From assembly GCA_003260075.1 (NCBI GenBank), contig QLIY01000613.1:23843-87842 (forward strand): 64,000 bases of DNA. The letters are read 5' to 3'. Shown piece after piece: positions 1 through 13,500 of this stretch (position 1 is its first letter; the number at the start of each line of letters is the position of its first letter). Made by a program: the position numbers and the translations under genes. The notes beneath the pieces are model-generated. The model did no database searches and was not told where the DNA came from. It was given only the letters and a program-made list of their open reading frames with translations. The DNA is from Phallusia mammillata (Eukaryota; Chordata; Ascidiacea; Phlebobranchia; Ascidiidae).

Positions 1-217
1 TGTCCAAATTTGAATAAATTTGAAGCACTCTTTCTTGACCAAACGCATATAACAAACCATGTTTTAAAAATTTTGCATTTTGGGGGCCTGTGGGTGAACC
101 GCTGGGTAATTCGGGGTCAAACTTCAGGAGGATCAAATTTAGATTAATAACTAACATCTGTCCAAATTTGAATAAATTTGAAGCACTCTTTCTTGACCAA
201 ATGCGTTTAACAAACCA
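1..217. repeat. 59-bp direct repeat, two copies
   Basis: The segment 1-59 (starting tgtccaaatttgaataaatt) recurs at 159-217 with a few substitutions, a spacing of 158 bp. Together with 218-325 this is non-coding sequence in the last visible SHIP intron, or flanking it. Nothing else is recognisable here. Confidence 0.8.
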
Positions 218-325
218 GCGTTAGACAGAAAAAAGAAAAAAAAAATGCGGACAAAAACAATATGTGTCCCCTTCAGGGAAGGGGACCCATAATAAACACT
301 AAATTAGACCTCTCACGCCACCTAC

Positions 326-3300
326 CGATCGAATCCAGCTTTCAATTTCTGCAAACTCAGCTAGAGCATTGTCGAACATGGCTGAGTGGTCGGATGGTGG
401 CCGGGCAGCTTTTGTCATTGGGGTGTGCTGCGAGGGCGGCGGTTGGGGCTGCCTAGCAACGGGGGCCATAATCACAGGACTTCCCCGGGGGTTGGGAGGG
501 GGTCTGTTTACAGCTGAGTGAAAAAATGAAAAAATAAAAAACTCGGATTGGGCTTTAGGTTTAATGGGATGCACGACTTTTACGAAACAAATCAATAGCT
601 CTTGCGTAGACTCATATGTGTAAAAAAAGCTTAAATACATTAAACATACGGCAGGGATAAATCTAAGGGTTAACCTGGCGGCGATTTTTCTAGAAACTTT
701 CAGGCCCGACTTACAACTCTTCACAAATTTTACCTTGTTGTCTAGGTAACGCAGAAAGAGGCTCCTCTAGCTGAGCAGGAGCAGGAGAAGGCTGTTTCCT
801 CCTCGGAACCTCAGAAACGTGTTGAGCAGATGAGTAAAAGGTTGGAACCATCGAACTAAGAAAAAAGCAACACCAAAAATTATTCCCTGCTACGACAAAG
901 AGTAATGTGGTATCGTGTGCTACCAGGTCCAACTGTCAACAAACGCAACTATGCTCGTCAAAACTAGTCCAAAACGCGTGACTACTACTTGCGAAGTCGC
1001 ATTCATAACAAAATTCATGTAAATAACATTTTTTTATTTAGGTTTTTACTTAAACTTCCCAAAAAAGCGCAACCCGCAACTCGGTGTCTAAAAAGAGCCA
1101 AATTGGGCTACAAAAGCGCCACCCTGGCAATATTGTGTGGCTTGATGAAATGGATTTTAAACTGACCAATAAATAATTAATGTGGTTTGTAAATTCGAAT
1201 TCGTGTTACGCTACCTTGGTGATTGTCGTTCCGCGATTGGAAATACTGGTGACGTAACCATCTGTGGTGCAGGGCTCAACTGCTCTGGGTCAGCATATTC
1301 CCCTTCCGGTGCTAAAACAAGTTTTTTGAACCAGTTATTCCAAAGAGTTAATGGAGGACCCCTTTGAAACTACCAGACTTTTATCGCATCTCGGCGTAGT
1401 AAATATAAAATTGACGAGTGTTAATTTTAGATGCGTAGGCTACATCATAAAAACAACAATTAATTTTGAAAAACAAATTTAAAAAAATTAAGACGCCTTA
1501 AAAACACCGATTAATAATTCTGTGTCATCGTTTGCAAACGTTTAACAGTTGCGGTTACTATACGTCATGGCTTTTCATTAATGCAGTATCACAATGGGAA
1601 AGTACCTGCAGGTGTTTCCCCGTACACCGCCACTTCTGGTGAAAACTTTGCTTCGGCCGGTGAACTGCGGAATACAAAGAAAATTGTTAAGCCCAGAAAC
1701 CACCTAATTTGGAATAAACAGTTTATTGACATATATGAACAACATGTTGTTTTAGTTTTGTGTGAAGTTCGTACTGTTCTCTAGGTCGAAAATTGGATTT
1801 TAGTGTAATCCTGGCTGTTGCTTGAGCTGCTACAGCCGCTGTGTCGTTTATATCTCCGTACATAGGAGCTTCTTCGATCTGTAAAAATAAAAACATCAAT
1901 CGGGTACTATGTTTTTTGTTTTTTTTAATGCTGAGCAGTGAGCATACATACAAAGTCCCTGAGTGCACTGTTGGCCACTGTGAGCAACAATAGATATGCA
2001 CGCTGTGGCAACACACCATATACGCAGCATTCTTGCTTTCACGTGTCTGGACACACACACAAGCTCCCTAAGCACACTATGAGCAACATTATACGCGTAC
2101 GCTGTGCCCACACACGTTTATGTGCGGCAAAGATTTTCCAGTGCCTAGTCACATGCACTCCCTGACTACACTAAGGTACACTGTGAGCAATACCAGCAGA
2201 AGAACACGCCGAGGTAATACAGTAGTTTCTGCGCATTACAATTTTTCGTGTGTGTTGGGACTGCGTACAGAAATTGTTTAGTTTCCATGTAGTATTTAGC
2301 AAGGAGTGTAACTTCGGAGTATAAAGTATTAAACTTTCACGCACCATATGTGATTTTTTGCCGTCTTCCTCTTTGATTCCGCCAAACTGAATAAAGTCGT
2401 AAGTCTTTTCTTTCACTCTTTGTGATTCTCCTCTGGAAGACAAAAAGAGCGTTTTGCAAAAAGTTTTTATTGGTTTTTGTGTTAACATTGGTATAGTAAA
2501 GTTGTAAAATAAAATTATGTGGTAGCAAAATGCAATGGCAATATGTTTTCGCCTGAACAAAAAAGGTCACGATTATTACAAGTACATTGCATTTCATTAA
2601 ATACCTCCAGCTTAAATTTTATTGTTAGTTTATTGGAATCTTGATACAACACTCAAAAATAAATCACACAATTTCCTTAAAAACGGCTGTACACCAAGAT
2701 TTAATTTGTTATCTGGTATCTCACCTGGCCTTCACCAGCATTCTGCCCCTGATTTGACCTATGTCGTCCCCTTTACGTGTGAGTCTTTCCTCGAACATTT
2801 GAGGATCAGTTCCAATCATTGAACGCAAAGCAAGGACGCATTCGGCTGAGATGGGAAACATATATTATTCGCATATACCAAATAACTGCTTTAAGTGTAA
2901 CTTCATACTACAGGGCATTGTAAAAAAAAAACAAGAATAAAAAGTCATTTTTTGTTGTTAACAGACTTTTGCCTGTCATTAATCGCAAAAAAAAATAAGC
3001 TATTGCTGCCAGGCATAATATCAAATTTGTTGAGCTCTTCTGGCAATTGTATTTTTATACCAATGTTTTGACGTTCTATACAGGTCGTCTTCATCAGAGT
3101 AAATAATACTGAATGCGAGTAGTACAGTGTACGATAAACAAATGGAAAAACACACAAAAGTGATGGAAAGCATTGTTTCTGTGCCTAATGCCTTCTTGAA
3201 TAACAAAACGTCCATTTAACAACATAATCACGTTACATTCCAGTTTTTGGCCCAGTTTTGCTGTTAATTTGCTTTTGTTTATGTCAGAAATAAAGTATCC

Positions 3301-4527
3301 GAATAGTTGGCCCCAAAGTCGGCGTTTTTGATTGGTGTTTTCGGCAGAACTTTGGAAAGTGCTTTGAAGTCGGGTTTTTGTGGTTTAGCATAATGGTGAG
3401 TGATGAATGTTTAAATGCGGGAATTAGCAAACGATTTTTCCTACACAACCAGTAATCTATTGTTACGTCATTAACCTATGTGTGACGTCACAACATGGAC
3501 CGGTACGTCAAGTATTTTCACGATTAAAGCGCGTTTTCTTACTAGGTTCATGCAGTCAACCATTACACGCAGGACTTTACACGCTTAAACGTAGGTAACA
3601 ATAAAATCATCACAAAATCTAGTATATTTATTGCAACCACAGTCTATTTACCGTGAATTTCGTGGTCGTCCTCAGATCTGACAGAAACAAGTATATGTTG
3701 GTCTACCAAGTATTCCCGGTCTGATATAATCGGTTTTAATTGTTCCACGTGTTCTTTACTCCAACCCAACCTTACGTAGTTCGGTCCAAGGTCACTCGTA
3801 TCGAAACGTGAGTTGCGTTTACTGCGCACGTATTCTGCGCATGAAGATCAAGGTTAAAAGTAACTTTGCGAAGCAAAAATTGCCAATAATGATTTTCTTT
3901 GTCAAAGTACAAGTATAAAAGAGATGTTTTAGCGAATCAATCGTTGGTTTGCAAAAACGCTAAATACCATATTTCAGTTACATATACATGCATTTTCCCT
4001 AATTGCTTAGGATAATGGGCTATGAAAAAATCTCCAAAATTGTAAAAAAAGCGATACCGCACATGTCAATGTTATGATTTACGGCGTACATTGGCATCGG
4101 TTTGAAATAAAAAAGCAAAACCTTGACTTGAACTTACAACCGAAAAAACACAAAAATTTACAATAGACTATTACAAAAAGTATGATCGAAGTTATAGACA
4201 AGTTTAAAGTCACTCCACATAATGTGGACGGTTAAAGGCTTTTTATCAAGGGTCCCAATTTTAGCACCATCGAACTAAAACTATGCAATAAACGCAGTTA
4301 AGAAATAACATGTAAAACTGTGAAGTAATCATATATGTGAATGTATTTCACAAAAACTGGATAACTTTATTCACATCAAAGGGACATTTTTGTGAACTTA
4401 CTTGTCAGGCACACTGAATGGAATTGGAGATAAAATGAACTTTTTCCAGGGGATTTCAGAATCACTTCTACATTTTCAAAACTGATGGACGAAGTATTTG
4501 CAGCGTTATCAGGGTGACTCGATATTC
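326..4527 (-). other. INPPL1: SHIP C2-like region and C-terminal tail
   Basis: Exon 4402-4527 (FENVEVILKSPGKSSFYLQFHS) and exon 3652-3834 (LKPIISDREYLVDQHILVSV) align with the C2-like region after the SHIP phosphatase core (LKPIISDPEYLLDQHILISI in human SHIP1). Exons 2725-2845 and 2345-2432 (EKTYDFIQF) continue the same order. The tail exons contain tyrosine-centred motifs MYGDI, VYGET and EYADP, then a Pro-rich exon. I see no NPxY in the exons read. The last exon ends in an acidic-hydrophobic segment with SWIRSVG, resembling the first helix of the SHIP2 SAM domain (SWLRSLG), and is cut by a donor site. Tail exons were chosen by splice sites and phase, so they are less certain than the rest. 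Confidence 0.75.
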
Positions 4528-7500
4528 CTGAGAGGAAAAACAACAATTTTAGAGGCTTGTCAGATAAAACAGTTCTTACTATGATCATTTATCAAACGGT
4601 TTTGGGTGAATAAATATTTTGACAGCAAAGTAATCAATAATAGACAAATAGTGTAACACCAAGAATACTCTTCTGTGTAAAGCAAGGGTGCAACAAAAAA
4701 TACACGTTACAACGTCACATACATGATTATTAAAATTTCAAATACAAAAATGATCAGTACAATTTTTGAATGTACTTCACTTACTAAAGACAGCAAATTT
4801 TTCAAACAGAAACGTTTCGTTAGCTATAAAATTAATTTAATTTTAAATGACTGCACACAAGTTAAACCAAACTACAAGAATTTATGTACAATGGATTTTG
4901 ATAGTGATTTGCAAGCTATAACATCAGATTGCAAAAATTGCTAAGTTACACCTACATTTGGCACGTAATAAGTAAATTGAACATAGATTTTAAATACTGT
5001 GGCAGTGTAGGCAATGTGAAATGTTATACTGTATGCTGTTTACACTAGATCAGTGGTTCTCAAACTGTGGTACGCGTACCACTAGTGGTACGCCGGAACG
5101 TTTCAGGTGGTACGCGAGTAGATTTCTGTAATATCTAAATTAAGTCTAATTTAAAATTGCACCTCAACTGACCCAACTGACCAGCCCTGGTTTGGCCGAT
5201 ACTCGTGTTTTGGACAGTCTCTTGAAATTGCTAAATATGCTAGTCGGGTCAAGAAAATAGGCATATTTCTAAGGCTATCTATTGAAACCGGGTTTAGGTC
5301 AGTGGTTCCCAACCTGAAAGGGATCCGCGAAATGGTTTCAGTGGTTCCATGGAGGCAAATATGTTTAGTATCATTTACCAACAGAAAAATACATTTAAGT
5401 TTCTCCACCGTTTTTACAATTCTGCATACAAATGCAAACTGTTGATCACCCCTTTTGGGCCAAGAATACTGAACAGTTACTTTTTGTGATTGTTTTTCCG
5501 ATTGTGACATCATAACACACGTGGACAAAAGACTTTATAGGACAAGTGTTGTGTCAAGTTAAATAAATATACCAGAAAATGTATCCATTTGTTGTGTTGG
5601 CCGCTACAATACAGAAACTTCTTCGAAATTAAAGGACTGTGAAGGTGAATGAAAATGCTTCAAAAGCATAATAACGTATAATGCAAGAAACGAGAAACAT
5701 AAAAAGACCTGTTGGTAATTACGTTGGGGGTCCGCAGACTTAAGATTTATAAAAGGGGTCCGTGACTACAAAATGGTTGAGAACCACTGGTTTAGGTGGT
5801 ACGTCGCGATAGAAAAAGTTGTCAGGTGGTACCCGATCCGTATAGGTTTGAGAAACACTGCACTAGATGGATGAAATAACAATTTTCATTTACCTGCATT
5901 TGACACGTATTGACCTCTAACCCCGACTTGAAAGTTTGCGAACACAGGTGAGTGGTCACTAGTCATGATGTCATCACTACATCCTAAAAACAATAAACAT
6001 AATTTCAAACTCAAACCATTAAAGTGTAAACGAGAATCATACACCTCAACAGAACACACAGCACCGATGATCAAATGTGATTTTTTTGCCTCGATTATAG
6101 GGCTTCCTATTACACACGATTTTGAGTTGTCGGAGAGCCTTTTTCAGGTTCGCAATACTAAAATTAGGGTATAACATACGTCTAACAAAATCGGACTTAA
6201 AATTACAGTTGTTTTGTACGCAACAGCTAGACGACGGCTTTTTGGCAAAATACCAAAAAATGGTTTTCCAAAATGTTGCCAATTCATATGACCTACGTCT
6301 TGTTTATTAATTAACTACACATACTTTCAAAAAATATGAATTTATAAATAAATATGAAAATTGGTACCGGTATTATGAAGGGCGCAATCATGTAAGGTTC
6401 GAGAAGGTCAAATTGCAGTAACAAGCATAATACCCAAACACAAGCATAATGGCCAGTTCATACCGTATGAAAGACATATGGAGTGGGTTTCAGGGTAAGA
6501 TCTCCACAATACACGATCACACCAAGATGGGACGTTGATACGAACTCCAGTTTTTTTCACTTTCAAATGCGAATACGTTTCTCGCGTCCCTCGCTCATAC
6601 CGATAAGTAGGAGGGAAAGCTATTTCTTCCTCATCTGCAACAGGTAAGAATGATATTAACGGCCGTTCTGGTTAATTAGATACACAATGTGCCAAAAATT
6701 ATATATGCGATAAACCGAATTTTTGGTAACAAATACAAACAATTCCGGGATGTGTGATTTTCTGAGAATTTGATGCGATTAACCGAAATATGTTATTACA
6801 CGCATGTAATTTAACAAATAACAATAACGGTTATGCGATTAACCGAAATACGATGGTAACGGGTATGCCATTGCCCAGGATAAGATGGAAACGGGTATAC
6901 GATTACCCGAAATAAGATGGTAACGGGTATCTATTTACCGAAATAAGAAGGTAACGGGTTGCGATTACCCGGAATAAGATGGAAACAGGTATCCGGTTCG
7001 CCGGAATAAGATGGTAACGGGTATGCGATTACCCGGAATAAGATGGTAACGGGTATCTATTTACCGAAATAAGAAGGTAACGGGTTGCGATTACCCGGAA
7101 TAAGATGGAAACAGGTATCCGGTTCGCCGGAATAAGATGGTAACGGGTATGCCATTGCCCAGGATAAGATGGAAACGGGTATACGATTACCCGAAATAAG
7201 ATGGTAACGGGTATCTATTTACCGAAATAAGAAGGTAACGGGTTGCGATTACCCGGAATAAGATGGAAACAGGTATCCGGTTCGCCGGAATAAGATGGTA
7301 ACGGGTATGCGATAAGCCAGATACGTTTGAACAAGAGTTACATAATTGTGCAAGTGAAATTTCGAATTACCGAATCCTGAAAAAACTTTGCAGGAATCCT
7401 TCTCTCGTCGAAGTTGGTCAACTTTAGCCAGAGTTCCATAATCACCACGTTTTAAGTAAGCCAAGATTTCTTGTACTTCCATCTCCAACCTGTACATATT

Positions 7501-10500
7501 GAGAATACAATATTTATTTTGTAAAGTTTCAAAGGAAATATTTCAGTAAAAATTTATTGGCTTTTTTGTTTTTGCTTTTCTTTCGCAATTTACTATCTTA
7601 AGAGCGCTTAAAGTCTTACAAAAAATCTTGCGAAAAACTGAGAGCTCATTAAACTCTCGATAATAAATTTGGGTTGAACACTAAAAAACTATAGCTATCT
7701 TCTGTTACGGCTTTTGGACAAAATATCAGACAAGGCTCGGTTGAGGAGACCTAAGCAGTTTAATGGGCATTGTAAAACGACAATCGTGTATTTTGTACCT
7801 GTAGTTTAGATCACCAAGGAAATACAAATGATCGAATCTGTTCGATAGATCGAAATCACGGAACCGGTCTTCACCAAGATTCAGGGATCTCATTATGTCG
7901 TAATAATTGTTGTTTCGCCTGCAAAATAACAAAATTATTCCAACTAATTGACTGTTAACAAAATGCAGCGCTTTAAACTTAACACGAAAAACCACACTTT
8001 AAGTAAGCTGCAGACAGTGCACACTGTTTCGACCAATAATGTCGTATCAGTTTATCTGGGACAATACATCGGCCGTACAGGTTAGTATAACCAATTTACG
8101 GCACTCCAGTTTGTTGGGAATAACAAGCTGAAAAATCTGATAGTTCGAACCAATGTGCACAAACTGTGGCCTGTTTATCAATTATTGGCTCCAGGCTTTC
8201 ATTATAATGACATTATTTTAAACAGAACTGTCAGGGAACTTGTTTATATAGTTAGTTTAGAACATCAACATGAACTTACTTTCTGACAAATAAAGTTTTG
8301 TTTCAAATACTGTTTTGCTAGCGGGATTATGCAGCTTAAGGTCGGCGGAAAGTTAAAAATACGATAATTGTTTATTTTCAAACTTACCTGATGCATTTCT
8401 CTGCGCCAGAAGTGAGATGGGCGTTAATGAAGCAGAACGAAGTACCACCAAACTGAAACGAGACACCGACTGCTCCTTTGTTGCCAAGGGCGTTCGCGAT
8501 GCCTGGTTGCACAAGACGTATGTTAAAAACATAACATACATCTCCCAACAAACTGGAGTGTCGTTATACGGCTATAATAGCCAATACAGCCTTTGCCTTG
8601 TCACCAGCTACACTGATGAGACGTAGGTCGAAACAGTGTACATTGTTGGCAGGTTACTTAGAATATACGTCTTGCAAACCAGTACATATTTTTTTAGCCT
8701 AAAACTGAAGTCATTATATAAAGTTGTAAGCATGCTTATTAAATGCCGAAATTGATATCATCCACTTAATAGAATAAACACATATTTATTACTGGGATCA
8801 GCCCTGAAGCGTGTACACAGACTAGCGGTCACGGCACACTCATTTATAAATCATAGTAGGCCAGGCCTAATGAACACGTTATACCGAATCAGTCGGTCAC
8901 TAAGCATTCTTATATGGCAAGGCATCAATTAAAAAATCAAGCCAGAGGTGGGATTCGAACCCAAGACAGGAGCCTAAATTTATCTACTGTATTGATGTGT
9001 ACAAAATGTCAGAGGAATTAAAAGTGACCTGTTTTTACACTGGACGTCTTGACATGGCTGATCCGATTTTTGTGTTCTTCTTTCACAAAGACGAGGATCT
9101 TTATATGCCACAATGCATCCATGGCAACCTGAGCAAAAAAGTAAAACTCTTAACAAGGCAACTTTAATTTAAGCTTTGTTGTTTATATCTATGAAAATGT
9201 TATCCTTCTAATTTGGAAGCAAGGCTATGTAGTCTAAGTTGGACTCCGAAGTCGCAGTTTTTAATGCGAAGTCGGACTATAGTGATATTTTTGGGAACTT
9301 TGTGACTTTCAACAAAACTTGTCAAATAACAGCAACAAAATTGTGCAAAGGTAACATAACGCATGTCTTCTAAGGTTTTAGTTTATATTGCATTTTTTAA
9401 ACAGTTGGAACATTTTTAACCGACTTTGCAACCTCGATCAAAAACACCCTGCTTCAATTCAACGCATTTGCAAAAGTGTTACACTACTTTTTAATGCAGC
9501 ATTTCATCCAAATCGCACAAAAATAAAACCTTAAGGCTTGTTTCGTTTTAAGGGGTTGTGGGTAATGATGCCGACCAGGTAAAAAAGTTACAGTCTACAA
9601 CTTTAAATGGCTTTTCGTGCAAATTTTACTATGTTTAAATCCGTCTTTCTGGATAAAAACCAGAAACAACTAAGTAATGTTAAAAAACTCGTACGAAACA
9701 ATGTGCCTACTTTCATACAATAAAATCGTTCACTATCGGTTTACCAGGTGGAATGATTTTCCAGTTATGTCCTGTACAGTATCCATGCACTTATGCATCC
9801 ACTCCTTTTCTGGCGGTCCCGTCTCCTGAGTTCCAAGCACATAAATATCGTGTGGAATTGAGTTGACCATATCGTCCAATGTCCTCCCGCTCCCCTGACA
9901 CATAAACCACGAGCTGATGTCGTTGGGCGGAATCGCATCGCCTGTGATTGGTTGAAAATTTTGTTTATATTCACAATGGTTGGAAAAATGCAGACAGATT
10001 TTAGAAACTTATTGGTTCTGTGGGTAGTTGAAACCAAAACGCCGGCATAAACCTAACCTCTTTATATCTGATTTTGTCCCGTATAATGGGGTTTACCTAT
10101 TACAAAGATCTATGAAAGGTAGGTACAAACCAATTAGTATCACTTAGTTTGTATTTTATGCCTAGCAACAATGGTTTATACAAATATTGCAAGGTTGGAA
10201 TTCAGACTCGAATTACGTCAAAATTTAAACCTTAGCTGAAAGAAAGTACCACAGTAGCAGTTGCACAAAAATTAAAAAAAACATGCAATTCAATCTTTGC
10301 TCTGAACGTATTTCACTTCAAATACCAAAATCCATAGAAACATCGCATTACCCATGTTCCAAGTCCCACAAAACAAAGACACACAATCGGGTTCGGATGA
10401 CTTGCTGTGTTTGTTCCTGACATGTTGAAGAAGTTGGCAGAACGCCTCCCTGAGTGCACTTTGCTCGAAAGAGTATTCTCGCTTTTTGTTCCCCTCCAAT

Positions 10501-13500
10501 ACGATCAGTAGTTTCGTCTTCGATTTGTTGTTCTTCACGATTTGGAGCACTACCATAAAAATAAGGTACAATGACAAAATACTAAAGTGACATAAGAAAC
10601 AATATAAATTTCTCGTAAAAGTGTTAAAAACTTTACGAAATTAAATAAACTACACTCTACAAATCAAAGTAAGGTGTCAAAATGACAGAATGCTGAACAG
10701 ACAAATAATATACACTGTTTGTCAAGTTCTTGGGAAAAAGTTTTTAACTGAATGACTTTATTTTGATTTGGAAAACTCAATTTAAGGTACAGTGACAAAA
10801 AATCTAAAAACATGGTTTGTAAACTAAAGAGATAATAATACATAAATATAGACCTAATCAATTTTGCCTGAAAATCCTAAAATCAGGACAGTAGACCAGT
10901 GAATTTTTTTTATCACAGTTCATACAAAAGAGCTAAAAGGTTCACTGAAAGATAACCAAGTTAAAAGAGGTACAACATCAAAACTGACCTTGCGTGTGGT
11001 CGTATTCATTCGAAGTGCCATCACCTTTAAAAACGGTTAATTTTCCGCTTACGACATCAACCTTCAGTCGGTGCTTGGCATATTTCAACGCACCCTCTTG
11101 TTTTACCTAAAAATTGAAGATATTTGAATGACAAATAGTTAGTCAGATCCAAAAAGCTCAGTACATCATAACACTATGGTCACGGCCCAGGAAAGTTTGT
11201 CCAATTTTAATTCAGCTACGTCAAAATCAGACAAATAAATTTATAGGTCAATCAATGCAACATACTGCAGGCTGGCTGTGGTAGGATTCGAACCTACGAC
11301 ATGCTTAAGAAACTTGTGATTTATCTTGAAATCATGTTTTAAGGCCGGGTGTTTTGAAAGCAAACACTTTGAACCTTTTGTAGAAACCGTCATAGTACGG
11401 CAGGGCCATTAAAGGTGTTATACTAAATCAGCCGGTTACCAAGCATTCACCACCATATGACAAAGCGTATAGGCTAGAAAATTTTAGTCTGCGGTGGGAT
11501 TCGAACCCACGACAGGAGTCTTTCCAGGACTCGCACTTTACCAACTGAGCTACACAGGCTCAGTGGGAATCCTTCGAAAGTCGAATCACAAGCAAAGTTG
11601 CCTGCCTCGTATGCTGCACTTAAAAATGCTTCTTATACCTCAAAGAGCCTGTCAGTGAGCGGTACAATGTTGCGTGATTGTTTTCTTGGTAATGACACCT
11701 GTGGACTTGCGGAACCCAAACCCATTAGTTCCTGCAATAAAAAAAATTAAACATAACCCAGAATCAAGTATTGACGAACAGATTACAGCACAAATGGCCA
11801 GCAAACATTAGATTTTCAGTTCAAAAAGATAATAGGATGTAAAGAAGTGAAACCGGTATATAAATCCTAACACCAACCTGCAGTTTTATACATGCCCGTT
11901 TGTTAAGTGATTTCACCACAGTCTGACAATCACCTAATCGACCGAGGAAAGTATCAAGATCAACATCCTTTCCAGTCTGTAAAAAGTAAGTTGTTATTCC
12001 CAATTCCCACTGTTTCTATAAGTACTCTCAATCAGTGATTTATTATAACAACTTGGCTCGAAAAGGAAAAGCACATATACTTTGTGTTTCATTTTGTGTT
12101 CTTTATCCCATAAAGGTAGTCTAAACAAAAATTGCGCATAATCTTGCATATATTTATTCCAAACGTTCTTAAATTGCGTTGGTTTTTATCAGTGCAAGCT
12201 ATATCCATGTTTTACAACAGTTTTTTCCTCTACAAATAAGTTTTCAACGGTTACTAAAACAATAAATTTATTAGAACAAAAACATAGTGTTTATCTATAT
12301 GAGTGTGCCGTGATCGCTGGTCTGCATGGACGGTTCAGAGCTGATTCCAGTTACGAATTGAGGTCCAACTTAATTGTTCTAATCAATTAAATCAAAGGGC
12401 TCAGCCCAGAAGCGTTCATGAAGACCAGCGATCACGGTACACTCATTTCTACATCATAGTTATCCTTCAATAGGCCTGGCGTGCTATGATTTGATCAGAA
12501 CAAATACGAGGTCAGAACCAGACTGAAAAGCCCTTTTTCGAAACTTTTTCAATTTAACTACAACTCACTCTGTTATAAACGTTGTTTTTTCTTGGTGGTG
12601 AACCAAAATCGAAGAGTTGTCGTAGGAGATCAATCTTAGTAAGGAATCTCTCTAGTTCACTGTAAATAGAAACCAATCAACGCACGTTGTACAACTAAGC
12701 ACTTGCGTTTTCCACGAAAATTCTATAAGGACTGTCTGGTCAGCACTTCACCGAAAAACGTGCAGTGAGAAATAGTATAGAAACCAAGACGTACATTGCC
12801 AAACCAAAACGCAAAAAGTTTAATCCGCGGGCCCTCAGAAATGCTATAAAACCATACTTCAAAAATAACTAGAATAGTGGCTTTCTGATATACTTCCATT
12901 TTATATATTCTAGGGGGGGGGGGGGGGGGGGGGGGGGGGTGTAACCGTACTTATCCGAAAAAATTGCATAAATAGCTCCTAAGGGTATTAGATTAAAGTT
13001 TTTCACGTAATATTGCATAGGTCAGTAGTTTGTATCGGGTTTACAGCATTGCTTACCTTTGAAAGGCTACAGCCTCTTTTGCAAGCAGGGTTTGTAGTTC
13101 TGCACATTGCCCTCCACCTCTCTTGATGGTGGCAAGATCAGCCAGCAGACCACGGTCCGAAGCGTATTGTTGAACGCTGTCAAAATATCCACTACCTACA
13201 GTAGGGCTGAAAAACACGGGTCAGAAGTTATTAGTGACGCCTTAAAAATAGAGAGAAATCATCTGCTAAAACATTAAACGTCGATGTGTTCATTATTTTT
13301 ATAATCCATAGTACGCCAAGCCCATTGAAGGCGTGTTACCGAATCAAGTTGGTCTTCCAAGCATTCCCATACGGCAAGGCAGAGGCTGGAAAAATCTAGT
13401 CTGCGGTGGGATTCGAACCCACGGCAGGAGCCAATTTTTATGATATAAGTAATTTCGTATCACTGATGATATAGTAAGTAATTGTCGATGTGTTGATAAA

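Larger units (their letters stand above)
5894..10549 (-). other. INPPL1: SHIP exons encoding the 5-phosphatase catalytic core
   Basis: Nine exons carry the complete inositol 5-phosphatase (endonuclease/exonuclease/phosphatase-fold) core in order: GTWNMGNA-type motif (the GNA is split to G-D-A across the 10352/9951 junction), IPHDIYVLGTQE, NRISHVKTSSVKTG, GNKGAVGVSF, FINAHLTSG, FLGDLNYR, PSWCDRVLW and SDHSPVFA. These include the family's metal- and phosphate-binding motifs, and none of the diagnostic residues is missing, so the enzyme should be active. The exon junctions at 6464/5983 and 9029/8502 restore CLSYG-CSDD and VKTG-IAN in phase, which supports the chosen splice sites. Confidence 0.93.

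Noticed and set aside
11487-11559. Functional tRNA-Ser gene
   Set aside because: Lacks the long variable arm of tRNA-Ser, has an acceptor mismatch and is followed by a repeated SINE body.
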